In this document: piece by piece, positions 28,435 through 41,100 of the stretch | Layout of the letters: each line of letters begins with the position of its first letter | How positions within the stretch are numbered: position 1 is the stretch's first letter | Assembly: GCA_949710005.1 (NCBI GenBank) | Contig: OX453280.1 | Coordinates: 9,169,741-9,233,740, forward strand | Source: Ricordea florida | Lineage: Eukaryota; Cnidaria; Anthozoa; Corallimorpharia; Ricordeidae | Direction of reading: 5' to 3' | DNA: 64,000 bases | Position numbers and translations under genes: made by a program | Notes under the pieces: generated by a model | The model's input: only the letters and a program-made list of their open reading frames with translations | Told to the model about the DNA's origin: nothing | Database searches by the model: none

Positions 28435-28697
28435 TATTATTACTTTTCTGTAGCTCTTAAACTTTTTGATAATATTCCAAAGCACTGAACACAGAATCCA
28501 TATTAACAATAAATACTGCTGATAATTTCAAAATTACTGTATGCCTGCAGTGTTTTCAAGTCTTGTTTTTAGTTTTAGCGTTAGTGATAAATCTATCAGC
28601 CTCCTCAAAGAGTCCGCAATGTCAGTCTCCAAACGTCATTAATGTGTGTCAAAGCTCCAATAATAATACACCATACTGGAATGTTTTTCTTGAACAG

Positions 28698-28838
28698 GGT
28701 GCCTCCATTATACGAATGCTTGAGGAGTTTCTCGGAAAGAAACTTTTTTTCAAGGGACTGCAAGTATATTTACAAAAGTGCAAATTTACCATTGCTGAAA
28801 CAGATGACCTATGGCAGTGCCTGACTAATGTGGTGAAG
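28698..28838 (+). CDS. M1 aminopeptidase exon (47 codons)
   Basis: Reads GASIIRMLEEFLGKKLFFKG then LQVYLQKCKFTIAETDDLWQ, the conserved segment after the zinc site in M1 peptidases. Acceptor TTGAACAG, donor GTACTG, phase 0 at both ends. Confidence 0.88.
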
Positions 28839-30082
28839 GTACTGACAAGTGCAAGTTGAATTAATGTTTAATTAACGTTTAATTGAAGGGCGAACTCTGT
28901 AAGGATTAACGTTGACTGCGATAGATCTCATATTTTGTGATTTTTTGAAGCTCGGAATACTTTGCGCGACGCTTTTCATTTGCATAATTATTCCCCTAAC
29001 GACCGCGCGTAGGCACTACTGCTAGTATAGATTTTTGTAAAACGCTTAGCATGTGTTATGTTTTTCTCCTTCTTATTGACACTGCTCCTTGAAATCAAAG
29101 CGAAATTTTTCCACTCTTCTCCTTCTCTCATTACAACACATCCGCTAAATTACAGCATATCCGCTCATTACAGCATATCCGCTAAATGTTGCTCTATTCG
29201 TCAGTAAAGAAAAACCCGATAACTTTATCTATCTATCTCATCTTAATGAACAGTAAGTATTACTGTAATTTTTCTTTACTGATGAATAGAGCAACATTTA
29301 GCGGATATGCTATAATTAAGCCATTAATTATTATTATTATTATTAGATTCTTTTTCTTCTTCTTTTTATTATCATCATTATTATTATAATTATTATCAAA
29401 TATAATTAATATAAAATTATTATATTCTAAATATTCCTAAAGCCACTATTCAACGAGATTGAAGATTTGAGACTAATTGTTTTAGTATATACCAATGAAG
29501 CAACCTCAGTAGGGAGCTTAAACACGACGACAAGGACGCCAAGGATAACCAGTGAAAAAATTTAATTTTTGAAGTGTAACTCGTACGACTTACCTGAATT
29601 TCTTTTGGCACATGCAGTGTTATTGTATCGTTCATTTGCGTTTTTGTTTCGTCCTGCCCTGGTTGTAGTGTTTTCTAATTTCCCTAGTAAACCTCTTCGA
29701 AAAAGTTGTAAAGCAAACATCGACGGCGGCCATATTTCGGTAGATCCGCGCCTGTTTATTTTTTTTCTCCAAACAAAAACCCACTTGCACAAGGATTACT
29801 CAGAATACCCGGTTATATTCACCTCATAGGAGGTGGATAGTTTTAAATATCCCGAGATGGAGAGCCAATCAGATTGCTCAAAATACCAAGGTTGCTGAGT
29901 TGGCATATACTAATTATTCTTATTCTTCTTCTTCCTCCTCCTAGTATTATTAATATTATCATTATCATCATCATTTTGATCATGATCACGATCATCATCG
30001 TCATCATTATCATTATTATCATTATCATTATTATTAATATTATTATTATTACCACTATTATTATTATTATTATTATTACCAC

Positions 30083-30123
<41 letters not shown>

Positions 30124-33100
30124 CTATTATTATGAATAGACTTGACCCAGATCGCGCGTGACAAGTTTCCAGATTTGTTCGTGAGCAGATGTAACACAGT
30201 AACTCTAGTGAATTGTAACAGACATGAAGACTTTTGCCGCAACGGGACTGTGTAGTTAAAGGAAAAGTGCACACTGCAACCAGGTGGACAGTCACATATT
30301 TTGATGCTACGTGGGTTTGAAATAATGAATAGAACTTGAAAAGTGACAATTCACTAACTATATTTTCAGGCGGTAATTAGTGAGCATGCGTGTCACCCTG
30401 CATGAAACATGTCTCCTGTAAACTTGCTTAGTTTTTCGTTTTTGTTTTTCTTCGCAAGTTGTGTAGCATGGATTTTTTCCTTGTCAACTATTAAAGACGA
30501 TGATTTTGAGCCAGGGATACAGGTGAAAGATGTATTTTTCGGCAAATCCGGAAAAAGCAAGGTGGTATTTTTAAACCTTCACATATGTGTCCTTCATTAT
30601 TTAACAACCCTTTCATTTTTACATTTAAATCCTACCTGTATGCGGCATGGTTGTCCCATGAACCTAGTTTAATGGGCTTGCTCTCACTAATCTCCTGCGG
30701 CTCCGAACTGGTAATCGGAAGGTCGTAGATCTGACTCTAGTTGGAAGGCCTGAAAAATACAATTCTGCTTTTGTTGAAAGGGTGTGCTGAAAGGAGTTGA
30801 TGTTAAAGAAATGATGGACACGTGGACAACTCAAATGGGTTTTCCTGTTATCACTGTTTCAAGGCGTGGCCGTTTGGTTACTGTTATCGGTTACGAGCGC
30901 GCGATTAGCCAATCAGATTCGAGGATTTGGGATTCCGGCCCGCTGAGATGCTTGAGAAAAAAATAAAAAGCAATATGTTGTAATTTAGTGGCCTCCAGTT
31001 TTAACTGATTGAAGTCAGTGCAATCCATGCCAGGCAATGTATGGCAATTCAATGCAGTGTCATACCGTTGCATGCCATGTCAGGCATTGATATACAATGC
31101 AATGTTGTAACATACTTGTCCAATACTCAGACAAATTTATGCACAGCATTATATTAAAATGCGTTGTGTTGTATTGTGTCGTTCTAGAATGCATTGTTGA
31201 ACTATTGTTATGGCCATATAATACAGTACAATGCAATACATAAATTTGTTGGAGTATTGGACAACCCTCTTTTGTAAATGCCAAGCAGTCAGTAGCACTT
31301 TAGTGGACTTCAATTTAACTGATGGAAGTCACTGCAATCCATACATTCAACTGCATTGCATATACTATATGATGCAATCCCATACATCTAATGTACTTTA
31401 AATCTATACAATGCAATTATGTGGAGCTGTTGAGTTGAATCAGGAAACTCATTCGTTTGCTCTGCTCATTCGGTCTTCTTATGATACTACTCTGTTTGGT
31501 AAATGAAAATCGTACGCACGCATTCTCGAGGTGTTGTATTTAATTTTCAGATTCAAATGATTTTAATTTGGGATTGTTTCTATAAGCGAGATAGGTGTTG
31601 TGGGTCGGTTGTTTTTTTGACAGTGTGATTTGAGGGGAAGTTATGCAGTGGTACCTGGGTGAACGGCTCTGTAAAAAACATTTTTAACGCAAGAAACTAT
31701 CTTCTCGTACTCTGCCCCAGCTACATGGCTCATTAAGTAACACCTTATGAAACTCTTGCGAGTGAGAATCTCGCGCGCACTTTTTTCATGAAGTAATCCA
31801 TGTACTTTCTCATATTTTAGCTATTCGTGGGTAGTTCCACTGTCCTACATCACAGAGCAAGATAAAGATAAGACGGTCGTCATGATGAGGAAGAATCGAG
31901 ATCCAGGTTTGTTTTATCGTCTGATGGTTTTACTGAAGCCTTCTATCATCAAATTTAAGCATTTAATTTCAAAGGTGTCGAATTTAACTTGAGTATTGGA
32001 TGTATGTGAAATTCGACGTTTGAATTAATGAATTTCGACAGTTCAACTTTTTCCGGGTCTGTGGCTGAAAAAGTCCAAGATTCCAAAAGTCTAAGACTCC
32101 GGTAGTCCAAGATTTTCTCAAATGGAAATAACATAATTGATATTTGTGCAATATAAATTATTATTGATATTTCCTTATTATTAAATCGTAGATTAGTAGA
32201 GGTTTTGACTCATTAAAAGCCCTCAACTCGTTAGTAATTTCATGGATGCTATTTGGAGTTAAATTTGGCGCCGTTAAACTCGATACTGAGCCTCAATGTA
32301 AGGCTTCGGGTTTAGTAGTTGTAATAAGCGGGGACTGGCGCAAAAATTAAAAAATGGTTAATGAGTTTCTGGCGCAAACCTCCTCCTCCTCCTCCTCCTC
32401 CTCCTCCTCCAGATACTTTGCGATTCTAGCCCGCTCGATATCCTCTCCACATCCGTGTTTGTAGAATCTCTAACCAACTTCAAAGCCATCCGTCAACTTA
32501 CCTGCAAATCCAACTCCTCTATTCTAGCCCACTCGATGATATCCATTACCTGTGACATTTCCACCTGTTTTGTACTTAATTACACCAGCTTTACATAGGC
32601 TATCTGATAACCTTTACCGAGATCGAGAGATATTAGCTGAATCGCACCAAAACATAAAAATGAAAAATGGTTTAAAGGAATAGATATTATAATAAAAAAT
32701 GGACAACCAAACAGTCAAACAATTGAAAGTTCTTGCCCGAGAGCAGGGTATTACAAGACCCACCCCCTCACCCAGAACTAATATTCTTGATGAACCGATA
32801 CCTGAGATTAATGTTCCAATTCTTGAACCTTCCAAACCTATAAGAAATAAAATGGAGAACGGAACAGTGAGACTCCTTGCCCGAGAGCAGGGTATTCAAA
32901 GATATGATCAAACGGTGTTGAAGGAGTATCTGAAAACCTACAGGATTGATGGAGAGAAAGTGTATAACGTCAAGACGTTCATCGCTAATATCAAACCAAA
33001 AGTTCTGGATATCATTAAGAAGCAAGAGAAACCGCTCAAGGTGAAATTTATCTTTACGTGTAAGTTCATAGGTTCTCACCCAGCCACTAGCGAGATTGAT

Positions 33101-36100
33101 GAAAAATCGGGTCTCCTTCAATCAACCGAAGAAACGATTACTGAATCAACCTATTTATCTGGCTTATTCGATACAATGACAAATCACCAACTAGAATTGA
33201 TTGAGCAGTTTAATTCATATGAAGCTTATGATTACCTATTCGACCATGTGGAATACTTTGATATCTACATCAGCACCCTTCTGAAAGTTCCTATATTCTA
33301 CTACCATCGAAGTTAGCTTCCAAGCAAGCAATTATCAACGTTAAGAATGAGAAGCATCATTATGGGATCACCATTTCCACCTGTTTTGTACTTAATTAAA
33401 TCGAGGGTGTCGATCAGCACCGTCGAATAAAGGCTTCCCACCGGCTTTGCAAACAACATCAAATTGAAAAATGGTTTAAAGGAATAGATATTATAATAAA
33501 AATGGAGAACCAAACAGTGAAACAATTGAAATTCCTAGCCAGAGAACAGGGTATTCCAAGATATTATCAAATGCGTAAAGCCGAACTCATTGAAGTTCTG
33601 GGTAATATAGTCACTAACACGTCATTGAATATTCCTGATAAAACAACAACAACTAATAAGTGTCTTCATGGAAGGGTTAAATATTACTGTAAGTTATGCG
33701 GAGGGTCTCAAATATGCTCCCATAATCGAAGGAAAAACCGATGTAGAGAATGCAACGGCGCTAGTCTTTGTAAGCATAAACGAGTGAGTTATCTCTGCAA
33801 AGACTGCAACGGGAAAGGAATATGTATTCATGGAAGACAGAGATGGTTTTGTAAATTATGCGGAGGGTCTCAAATATGTGAACACAACAGACAGAAGGCG
33901 AAATGTAAAGAGTGTCACACAACACAAGAGACACGACAAAAACACTAGGTTATCTAACACAAGTCAGTGTTACATAACAAAATTTACCTTGTGACTCATC
34001 TATCACGTGGGCACTAATTTACATTGACGTAATCACATTCCTGAGCGACGTTAGAAACGAGCCTCTAAAAAGTAAACTTCAAACCCACTTTTCAACTTGC
34101 TTGTTGCTATGTCGTAAAGGTATGCAATCTATTGTTCTCCACGTGAAATACTCGTGAACTAGTTGCGTAACGGTTACCGAAATATATACCATGCTAATCC
34201 ACCCGCGACAACTATCAATGCTAATAGATTAGTTTCGTGTTGCGAGTCTGTTTTTACAATAGGTTTTGGTTTCATCTCAGTTTTGATGAGTGGAGACTTT
34301 GGTTTCGTATCAGTTCTATGCGGTAACTTTACCTTTGAAGATCCCATGTTATGTTTTATTCCAACCTGTTTTGCTTCAGTGTTTAGGGAACTATTCACTC
34401 CAAAACTCATATCACTAGTAGCTTTCAGCAACTTATTATTAAAACCAGTCACGCTCTCAGTGTTGATTATCAAATTAGAAGGTATTAGCCATACACCGGA
34501 AGCAATAGCTAAATCAAGTCTAAGTTTAGCTTCTTGGACGGCTAATTGATACCTTTGTATCGAACTCGAAATGTCATTCTCAATCACACTACTCTCAAAC
34601 AGAGCCAAGAATTCTTGTTGAGTCTCGATCGCACCACCACCAGCGCCCACAATCGAGTTTCTAGTGTTGACTTGCGCCCCCAATACGCAGTAAACAAAGG
34701 CTTCAGCAGATCGATTCAATCTACCAAGTCCAGCTTTAGTGAGTCCATAGCCGCTTGTTGGGATAAACCAAGCATATTTGTAATCGGCAAAGTCATCATT
34801 ACGGATGAATGAGATGAGATTACCCTTTTCTTTCTTACCTCCGTCATCGGTAAATTTACCACCTTCACCAGGCCATTGATCAGCCTCTTTGTCGTAATTT
34901 CTTACCATATGGACATTTTGGTATCCACCACCCCCTCCATGGTATCCAACACCATAATCGATGAATATGTCACCCAAACCACCGTTTCTTCCACCTTTCC
35001 ATCTAAAGTCAGAGCTGTTTGAGATGCCAAATTCAGCGCACAATCGTTGATAAGCGACTTTGCTCTAAGGGTTGTTGTTGATTACAAAGGGTTGCTCATC
35101 AGGCAGGGGGAGACTCAATTCATACAGTATTCGTCTTATGGTGAAATACACATGAAACTTGATGAAGCTACTCACGACTTTGGGGTAGTTGAGGCTCTCA
35201 AAAGGGCTTATCCCACAACCAGAGGTTGCACACCACACTGCAAAGTTCAGTTGTTGAGGCCAGTAGTTCATGTCGGGAGCGTTCAACCACTTTCGACTTT
35301 GTTTACCAGCCTTGAAAGTTACAACTTGGGAGGTGAAAACGTTACGCATCTCGGCGGAGAATTTCTTCGTATTGGACACGTATATGTCCAGCGAGGTCAG
35401 CATGTTTGTCGTGTTGCTGGTGGGGTTGTCAAAGTCGATAGCTGGTATCGGGTAGTATCGTTTGGTCAAGGTTAGACTTGGTGGGAATGAGTTCAGTGTG
35501 TCGTCATCGGCCAGTCCAAGATGAATCCAGAGTAGTAATTTCAAAGCTGGTCGCATCCCATCAGTCCACGTCTTTCCAGAAGAGTCATCATAGGACATGA
35601 TTGTCATACCGTTATGTTTCCAATATATATATCCGCCATAGCTATCTGGAACAAATTGAAACTGTGATAGATCGGCCTTTGGATATCTCTTTTTAAATTC
35701 ATCAAGTAACACCATCTTATTCGTTATAATTTGGAATAAGATGTTTTTAAATCAACATCGTTCTTTTCTAAGACCAACCTCATAAATCCATCCTACAGGC
35801 GTTCGCTCAAACGAAAATTTCAACGTGCGGGACCGGTTAACTCCTTTAATATTTCCACACGAACCTCTGTCCGTATCTGTGACATATTTAAGTTTTTTTC
35901 TGTATCTTTCCGATCTTTTTGACGGATTTCAAGTTTTAGTTTTTCAAACTTGTCCACCTCTGCTAAAATTAGCGAAAATTCTTGGTCAGAGATGACGTTA
36001 TCTTTCAGTGCCTTTGAAACCAAGTCGTGAATGGTGTTTACTTTTGCTTTTGCCAGAGAAACGGTCTGTTCATGTTTACCAACTTTATGTGAAAATCTTT

Positions 36101-38052
36101 TAGAAGCCACACCACATCCAACCGATATTCCACCACAAAGACCACCCACCACTCCTAATGGGATACCAACAACAGCACCAAAACCAGTAAGAGAGGTTCC
36201 CAGTCCACTTGCAGATAGGATAACTGAAACCACCCCACTACCAACACTGATTTTAGTAAATATCCCCCTCACTCGATTATACTTTTTCCTAACATTCTCG
36301 TAATGTCTCATTTCCTTCTCGAGATTATATAGTGCTTCACACGACTTTTGAAGCCTGAAATTCCCGTTCGGAGGCACTTGCGGATAAATTCTATTGTAGT
36401 CTTCCATTTTTTACTAATCAACAGGAAATCTTTAAATGAATTCGAATAGGTTCGTTATTAAAGTTGGGCTTTCTTCCCTTTTCATCTAAAATCAACAAAG
36501 TAAAGTAGTTGACCGGATTTTTGGTTTGTGAGACTCTTAAACAAGGATACCTTTGAGATGGCATAACAGCTAGTAGTTGTGAGGGGGTAAGTTCTACATT
36601 TTCACCGCGGGGGATCCGATTGGAATATGAAGACTTTGACTTTATAAGATCACACATTAAGTACAAAGGCTTGTCAGGCAACGCTTTAGGAATGTGACTA
36701 TCTAGCATTTGTATCTCTTTTACTTGGGTTAAGGGTGGCTCCAGATAAACTCTTGTTTCAGGAGTTAGCATCGTGATAGATAGAAACGTTGACATTTTTC
36801 TTACTTAGCGTCTCTTCTTTTTAAATTGTTCAACAAGGTATAGAACCACGGCCACTATCAGCAGCCAAGCATTTTTCCTCGCGAAGCGAGGCCGAAGGCC
36901 GAGCGTAGCGAGGTTACTAATCGTGTCGGTTCCGGTCAGACCACGTGGCTCGCAAGCCCGAGTAAATCGAGCCGAGAGTTTTTATATATGTATATATATA
37001 TATTTATATATATGTTTATATATATCTATATTTTAAAGGTGTCCGTTCGCAGGCCAGGTTACCTGGCAATAGTAACGCACTTGAGAACGCTGAATTTCCG
37101 CCATTATTCGGTGATGCCTTTTTGAAAGTAATGTAAATTTTGTGGAAACCGATTTGGAATGATTTCCGCACAGGTCCCTACTTTATTATGCATGCTGTAG
37201 CGATATTGTATCATTCTGCAATAACAAAAAATGTTTACATGTGAACAATTCATTTGGGGCATGCATAATGAAGTAGGGACCGGTGCGGAAATCTTGCCAC
37301 CGATTTCACTCGTCCTGGAAGTACATCCCAGCAAGGTGATCTCCAAGATATTCAAGAAATATTAGCACGAGATCGTCGCCGAGTAAGTTCGAATACCGTG
37401 AAAATCAACACGAGGAAAGCACGACTCAAAGCAGGGATAGAGAAACGACAGCAGGGAGAATAACAACAGAAATCGCAGCCAAGACAACAACTGCTCGCTC
37501 CAGAAAAAGGCAAACGAAACAGCAGGGAAAAGGACCAGGAATTCAATCAAGTTAGTTTTGAATTTGAATGTGTTATTGATAGAAATACAGGACATGAGTG
37601 AACGATTACATAACGAAATATATTGGTGTACTACATTTAGCAAAACGACTTAGAAGGGACACCGAGTAAGAACGACTTCAACGATTGGAGATGTCTCTGG
37701 AAAATAATTCTATTAGTCTAAAACCGGAATCGGAAGACGACCAACAGATTACAAGAGAATGTAAATAGGTATTTTTCATAATAAAACGATAGCGTTTCCA
37801 GTTTGAAGTAATTTCCAACACAGAGAGTTGCAGTTGTTATAGCAATCATTTATAACGATGTGATCTGATATCATTGCAACAGTGAAAATATTGTAAATTT
37901 TCTTGATCTAGCAGTTATGTTAAACATTTTCAACAGAATGTATACCCTGTGTCACTATAAAGTACTGGTTCTGCAATATTATCAGTGATCAATGTGATCA
38001 TTTTAAAATAAAGCAAATGTGATTACTGAATTCTGAGTAGTATTTCTCTTTG

Positions 38053-38108
<56 letters not shown>

Positions 38109-41100
38109 TCTCTGATTGAAAGGTTTCAATAATATTGTGTAGAGACAAGTTTCATAGCCTTTTCACAATGGGTCAGTTTTACCTTAGAGTGCAATGACCC
38201 CCCCCCCTGATAATATTGCTATCTAGAACCCCTGCCCTTTTTTCACAAATGAAATGTTAATTCAAGCCTTAATTTGCAAAGTTAGACATAACATATTAAC
38301 TTTGTTACTTTCTGCCGTTTACTTTATTTTTATGTCAAATATCAATATTTCATAACAACCACAACATGCAATTAACCTTTTACATTGGAAAAACTTTATA
38401 AAAAAGAAAATAAATTTTGTAATGCCAAAATGTTTATGATCTTTCTCATATATTCATTGCAAGTGTGCTGTATGTAGTAACAAGTGTTTCAAGTTTCCTA
38501 AATGCCCTATGCTTTCAATAATGATTTTCCACACAAACTTTCTAGACAAATGACTGCACTAGATTCTAAGCCTTTAAGAAGAAATGGTATTGTTTGGAGC
38601 TGTTTTGATTACTACCACCTCTGATGGAAAGCCTATTAAGAAGATTTTTGTATTGCTTTTAGTAGTAGAGTAACAATAACTTTACCAAGATTAAGACATG
38701 AATCCCACCCCATAAAAATATATTATGTTTAACATAAAAAATATAACAATAATAATATCAATACCAGTAATAATAATAGTAATGATAATAATAATGATAA
38801 TAATATAATGATAGTTCTTCTCGTTACTATATATCATTGGTTACAGTTCAATACCTCTGGCTGCCATGACTTTTTCGATGAAATACCGTCCTTATATTAA
38901 ATCTTTCTTCTGCAGTTTTTATAATAGAAATTTTCATATATTCAAAATAATGTACTATTCTATGGTTGGGTATGGATATTTTGCCTGTTTCTGTAACAGC
39001 ACAATTAAACTTTCATGTGGTATATACTTTTGACTGATTGATGTTGATTTCACATTATTTTTTTACAGGAGTACGTAGTGCAGCAATCTTTTTGAACATA
39101 TTAAGATTTCAATAACTCTTTCTTACATGTATTGTTTTTATGATATGACCTAAAAATAGCACAACCACATACTATACAGTGGGCACTCACTATTACCAAA
39201 CCTTTATTCAAAGCTTTTGTAGAATCCAATTGTTTTACCCCCAATTTGTTGATATGGCATCTCTTTTGAGGGAAGAGGAATTTTTCTATCTACCACTGGG
39301 GGTACCATTGCAACTGGAAAGAGTACACACATTAAAACATGCACTATTCATAATGCTCTCAATTGTGGTTACCCGGGAATGAAATAATGACTGCAGTAGA
39401 CAATAAAATATCTAATCAGAAGATTCTTCTTACAATGAATCTCATGTAATTATAACCAAAAAAACATAAACAAAAAATAATTGGAGCGTTCAGCTCATCC
39501 TCTGTGTAAGAACATATTGTGTTCAAAAGTGATGTACAACAAAGAAGACAAAGCAGTAGAGACTAAGAAAATAAAACTAAAGAAAAAAAACACAGGTTTT
39601 TACACCGTGGTAAACACAAGCATTCATATCAACTCTTCAAGATTTCACCTGCAAAAGATTTACAATCATTTTCAATTTGTGTTAAGTGAATATTATTGTG
39701 ATACTTCATCGACTCTCTATTCCCTGTCAAGATAATAAATAATTTTACTTCTATTCCCTCTGGTGCAATCTCAGTGGCAGTGAAAGAGCTAAATGAAGGT
39801 CAATTTTTAAGCACTGTGTTGAGCGGTATACTGATCTTGTAATTTGCACCAGGTGTCACTAATTGTGTACCAAACACAGCATAAGAAATAAAATAATGGG
39901 GATTACGCTAATATAAAAAATAAAATATATAACATAAAAAAAAAAAGAATAAAATATGAAAGCATTGTGACTTCTTCAAAAACTAGCTTCGCGAGGTTTT
40001 TGCGGGAGTCGTATTTCTAGTTACTTAAAAATCCAATAACCTCCCCCGCTGTTTTGAAGATAAAACTAGCAATAGCTCCAACCATTCCAGGTAATATCTC
40101 ACCAATCTTTTTACCAATCGCTTTCAAACCGTTACCAACACCCTTTCCAACACTGGTCAAACCCTTTTTTAGATTAGAAACAATCAATCCGATAACAACA
40201 CCTGTAGCACTTAAAACAGCAACGACTGTAAAACCGTACTTTTTGAAGATGGCCTTGATTCTATCCCTAAGCGACATCCGCTCTTCTATTGCCTCATTCT
40301 CTCGCTCCAATCGCTCAATCTCATCATTTCGTTCTTCAATCTGACTGTTAATAGTTTCTCTCTGATTTTCAGATACCTTCTCACGTCTGGTCTTCAATTC
40401 GTTCACTCTCTCTTGTCGTTTCGAAATAGCCTCTTCGTTAACCATAATAATCTCTTCTGCAGTAGGACCGAGGGTTTTGCTTATATTTTTGGGTAATTTA
40501 TCGTTCACTTCACCATCTGACTTGAACAGAGCGTATCTTTTACCACCTAGTCTTTTCAGTTTCACAACCACCCGACCATATTCATCTAGACTAGCTGTAA
40601 ATGGAGATTTAGCAGGATCAACGTTAGGATATCTCTCGCGAATTCTATCCCAAGCATTTTCGACGTTTTCTTCTCTTCGTATCAGCGGTGTATGTTCATC
40701 TGCACCGTTTATGAATGAAGTTTCGTCTGTAGTGTGATGGTGAACAGGATCATGAGGCGATGTGGAAGTCATTGGTATCAATTCAACACCACCATCATCG
40801 CCTGGATCAACCGGTTCGTCCGGTATTTCTGGGTCTACATCCATTGCAATGATTTTTTACTTATCAGTAAGAAATCTTTAAACCCGATCACAAAGTTACC
40901 TAAAAGAATTTACTAGCCATATAACCCAATGCCAGCATACCACCACCCACATATGCCATCTCCCCCATCTTTTGGTTGCTACTAGGTCTATAATAATCAG
41001 AGAATTTTGGTTCATCTAGTTGGTAATCATGATGTGTCTGACTATACAATTTCAAAGCTTCATCGGTATTCGACATATTTTGTGAAGCCCGGTGTTCAGC

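Larger units (their letters stand above)
28839..30780 (+). other. M1 gene intron with MITE and microsatellites
   Basis: It contains a foldback MITE (29171-29312), AT-rich tracts at 29320-29430 and a long ATT/ATC microsatellite (29930-30135). The long Asn- or Ile-rich ORFs across the microsatellite are artefacts. Confidence 0.6.
36877..40020. mobile_element. 3.1-kb insertion, candidate Helitron/Helentron-like
   Basis: It splits the coiled-coil gene without an obvious target duplication, next to T-runs (TTTTT at the left, TTAC at the right). The right end is CTAG, preceded 12 bases earlier by a GC-rich hairpin (CTTCGC...GCGGGAG). An 11-bp inverted repeat CCTCGCGAAGC sits at the left tip but ~24 bases inside the right tip. 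CTRR ends with a subterminal hairpin are Helitron features. Asymmetric inverted repeats and a TT target are described for Helentrons. It is non-coding and holds a MITE (37161-37293) and a TA repeat (38057-38102). Confidence 0.45.

Noticed and set aside
29843-30349. Long Ile-rich and Asn-rich ORFs on both strands
   Set aside because: They are translations of the ATT/ATC microsatellite, not genes.
30409-30672. 87-codon ORF considered as an M1 exon
   Set aside because: It shows no M1 motif. The clear exon (MDTWTTQMG) starts later, at 30781.
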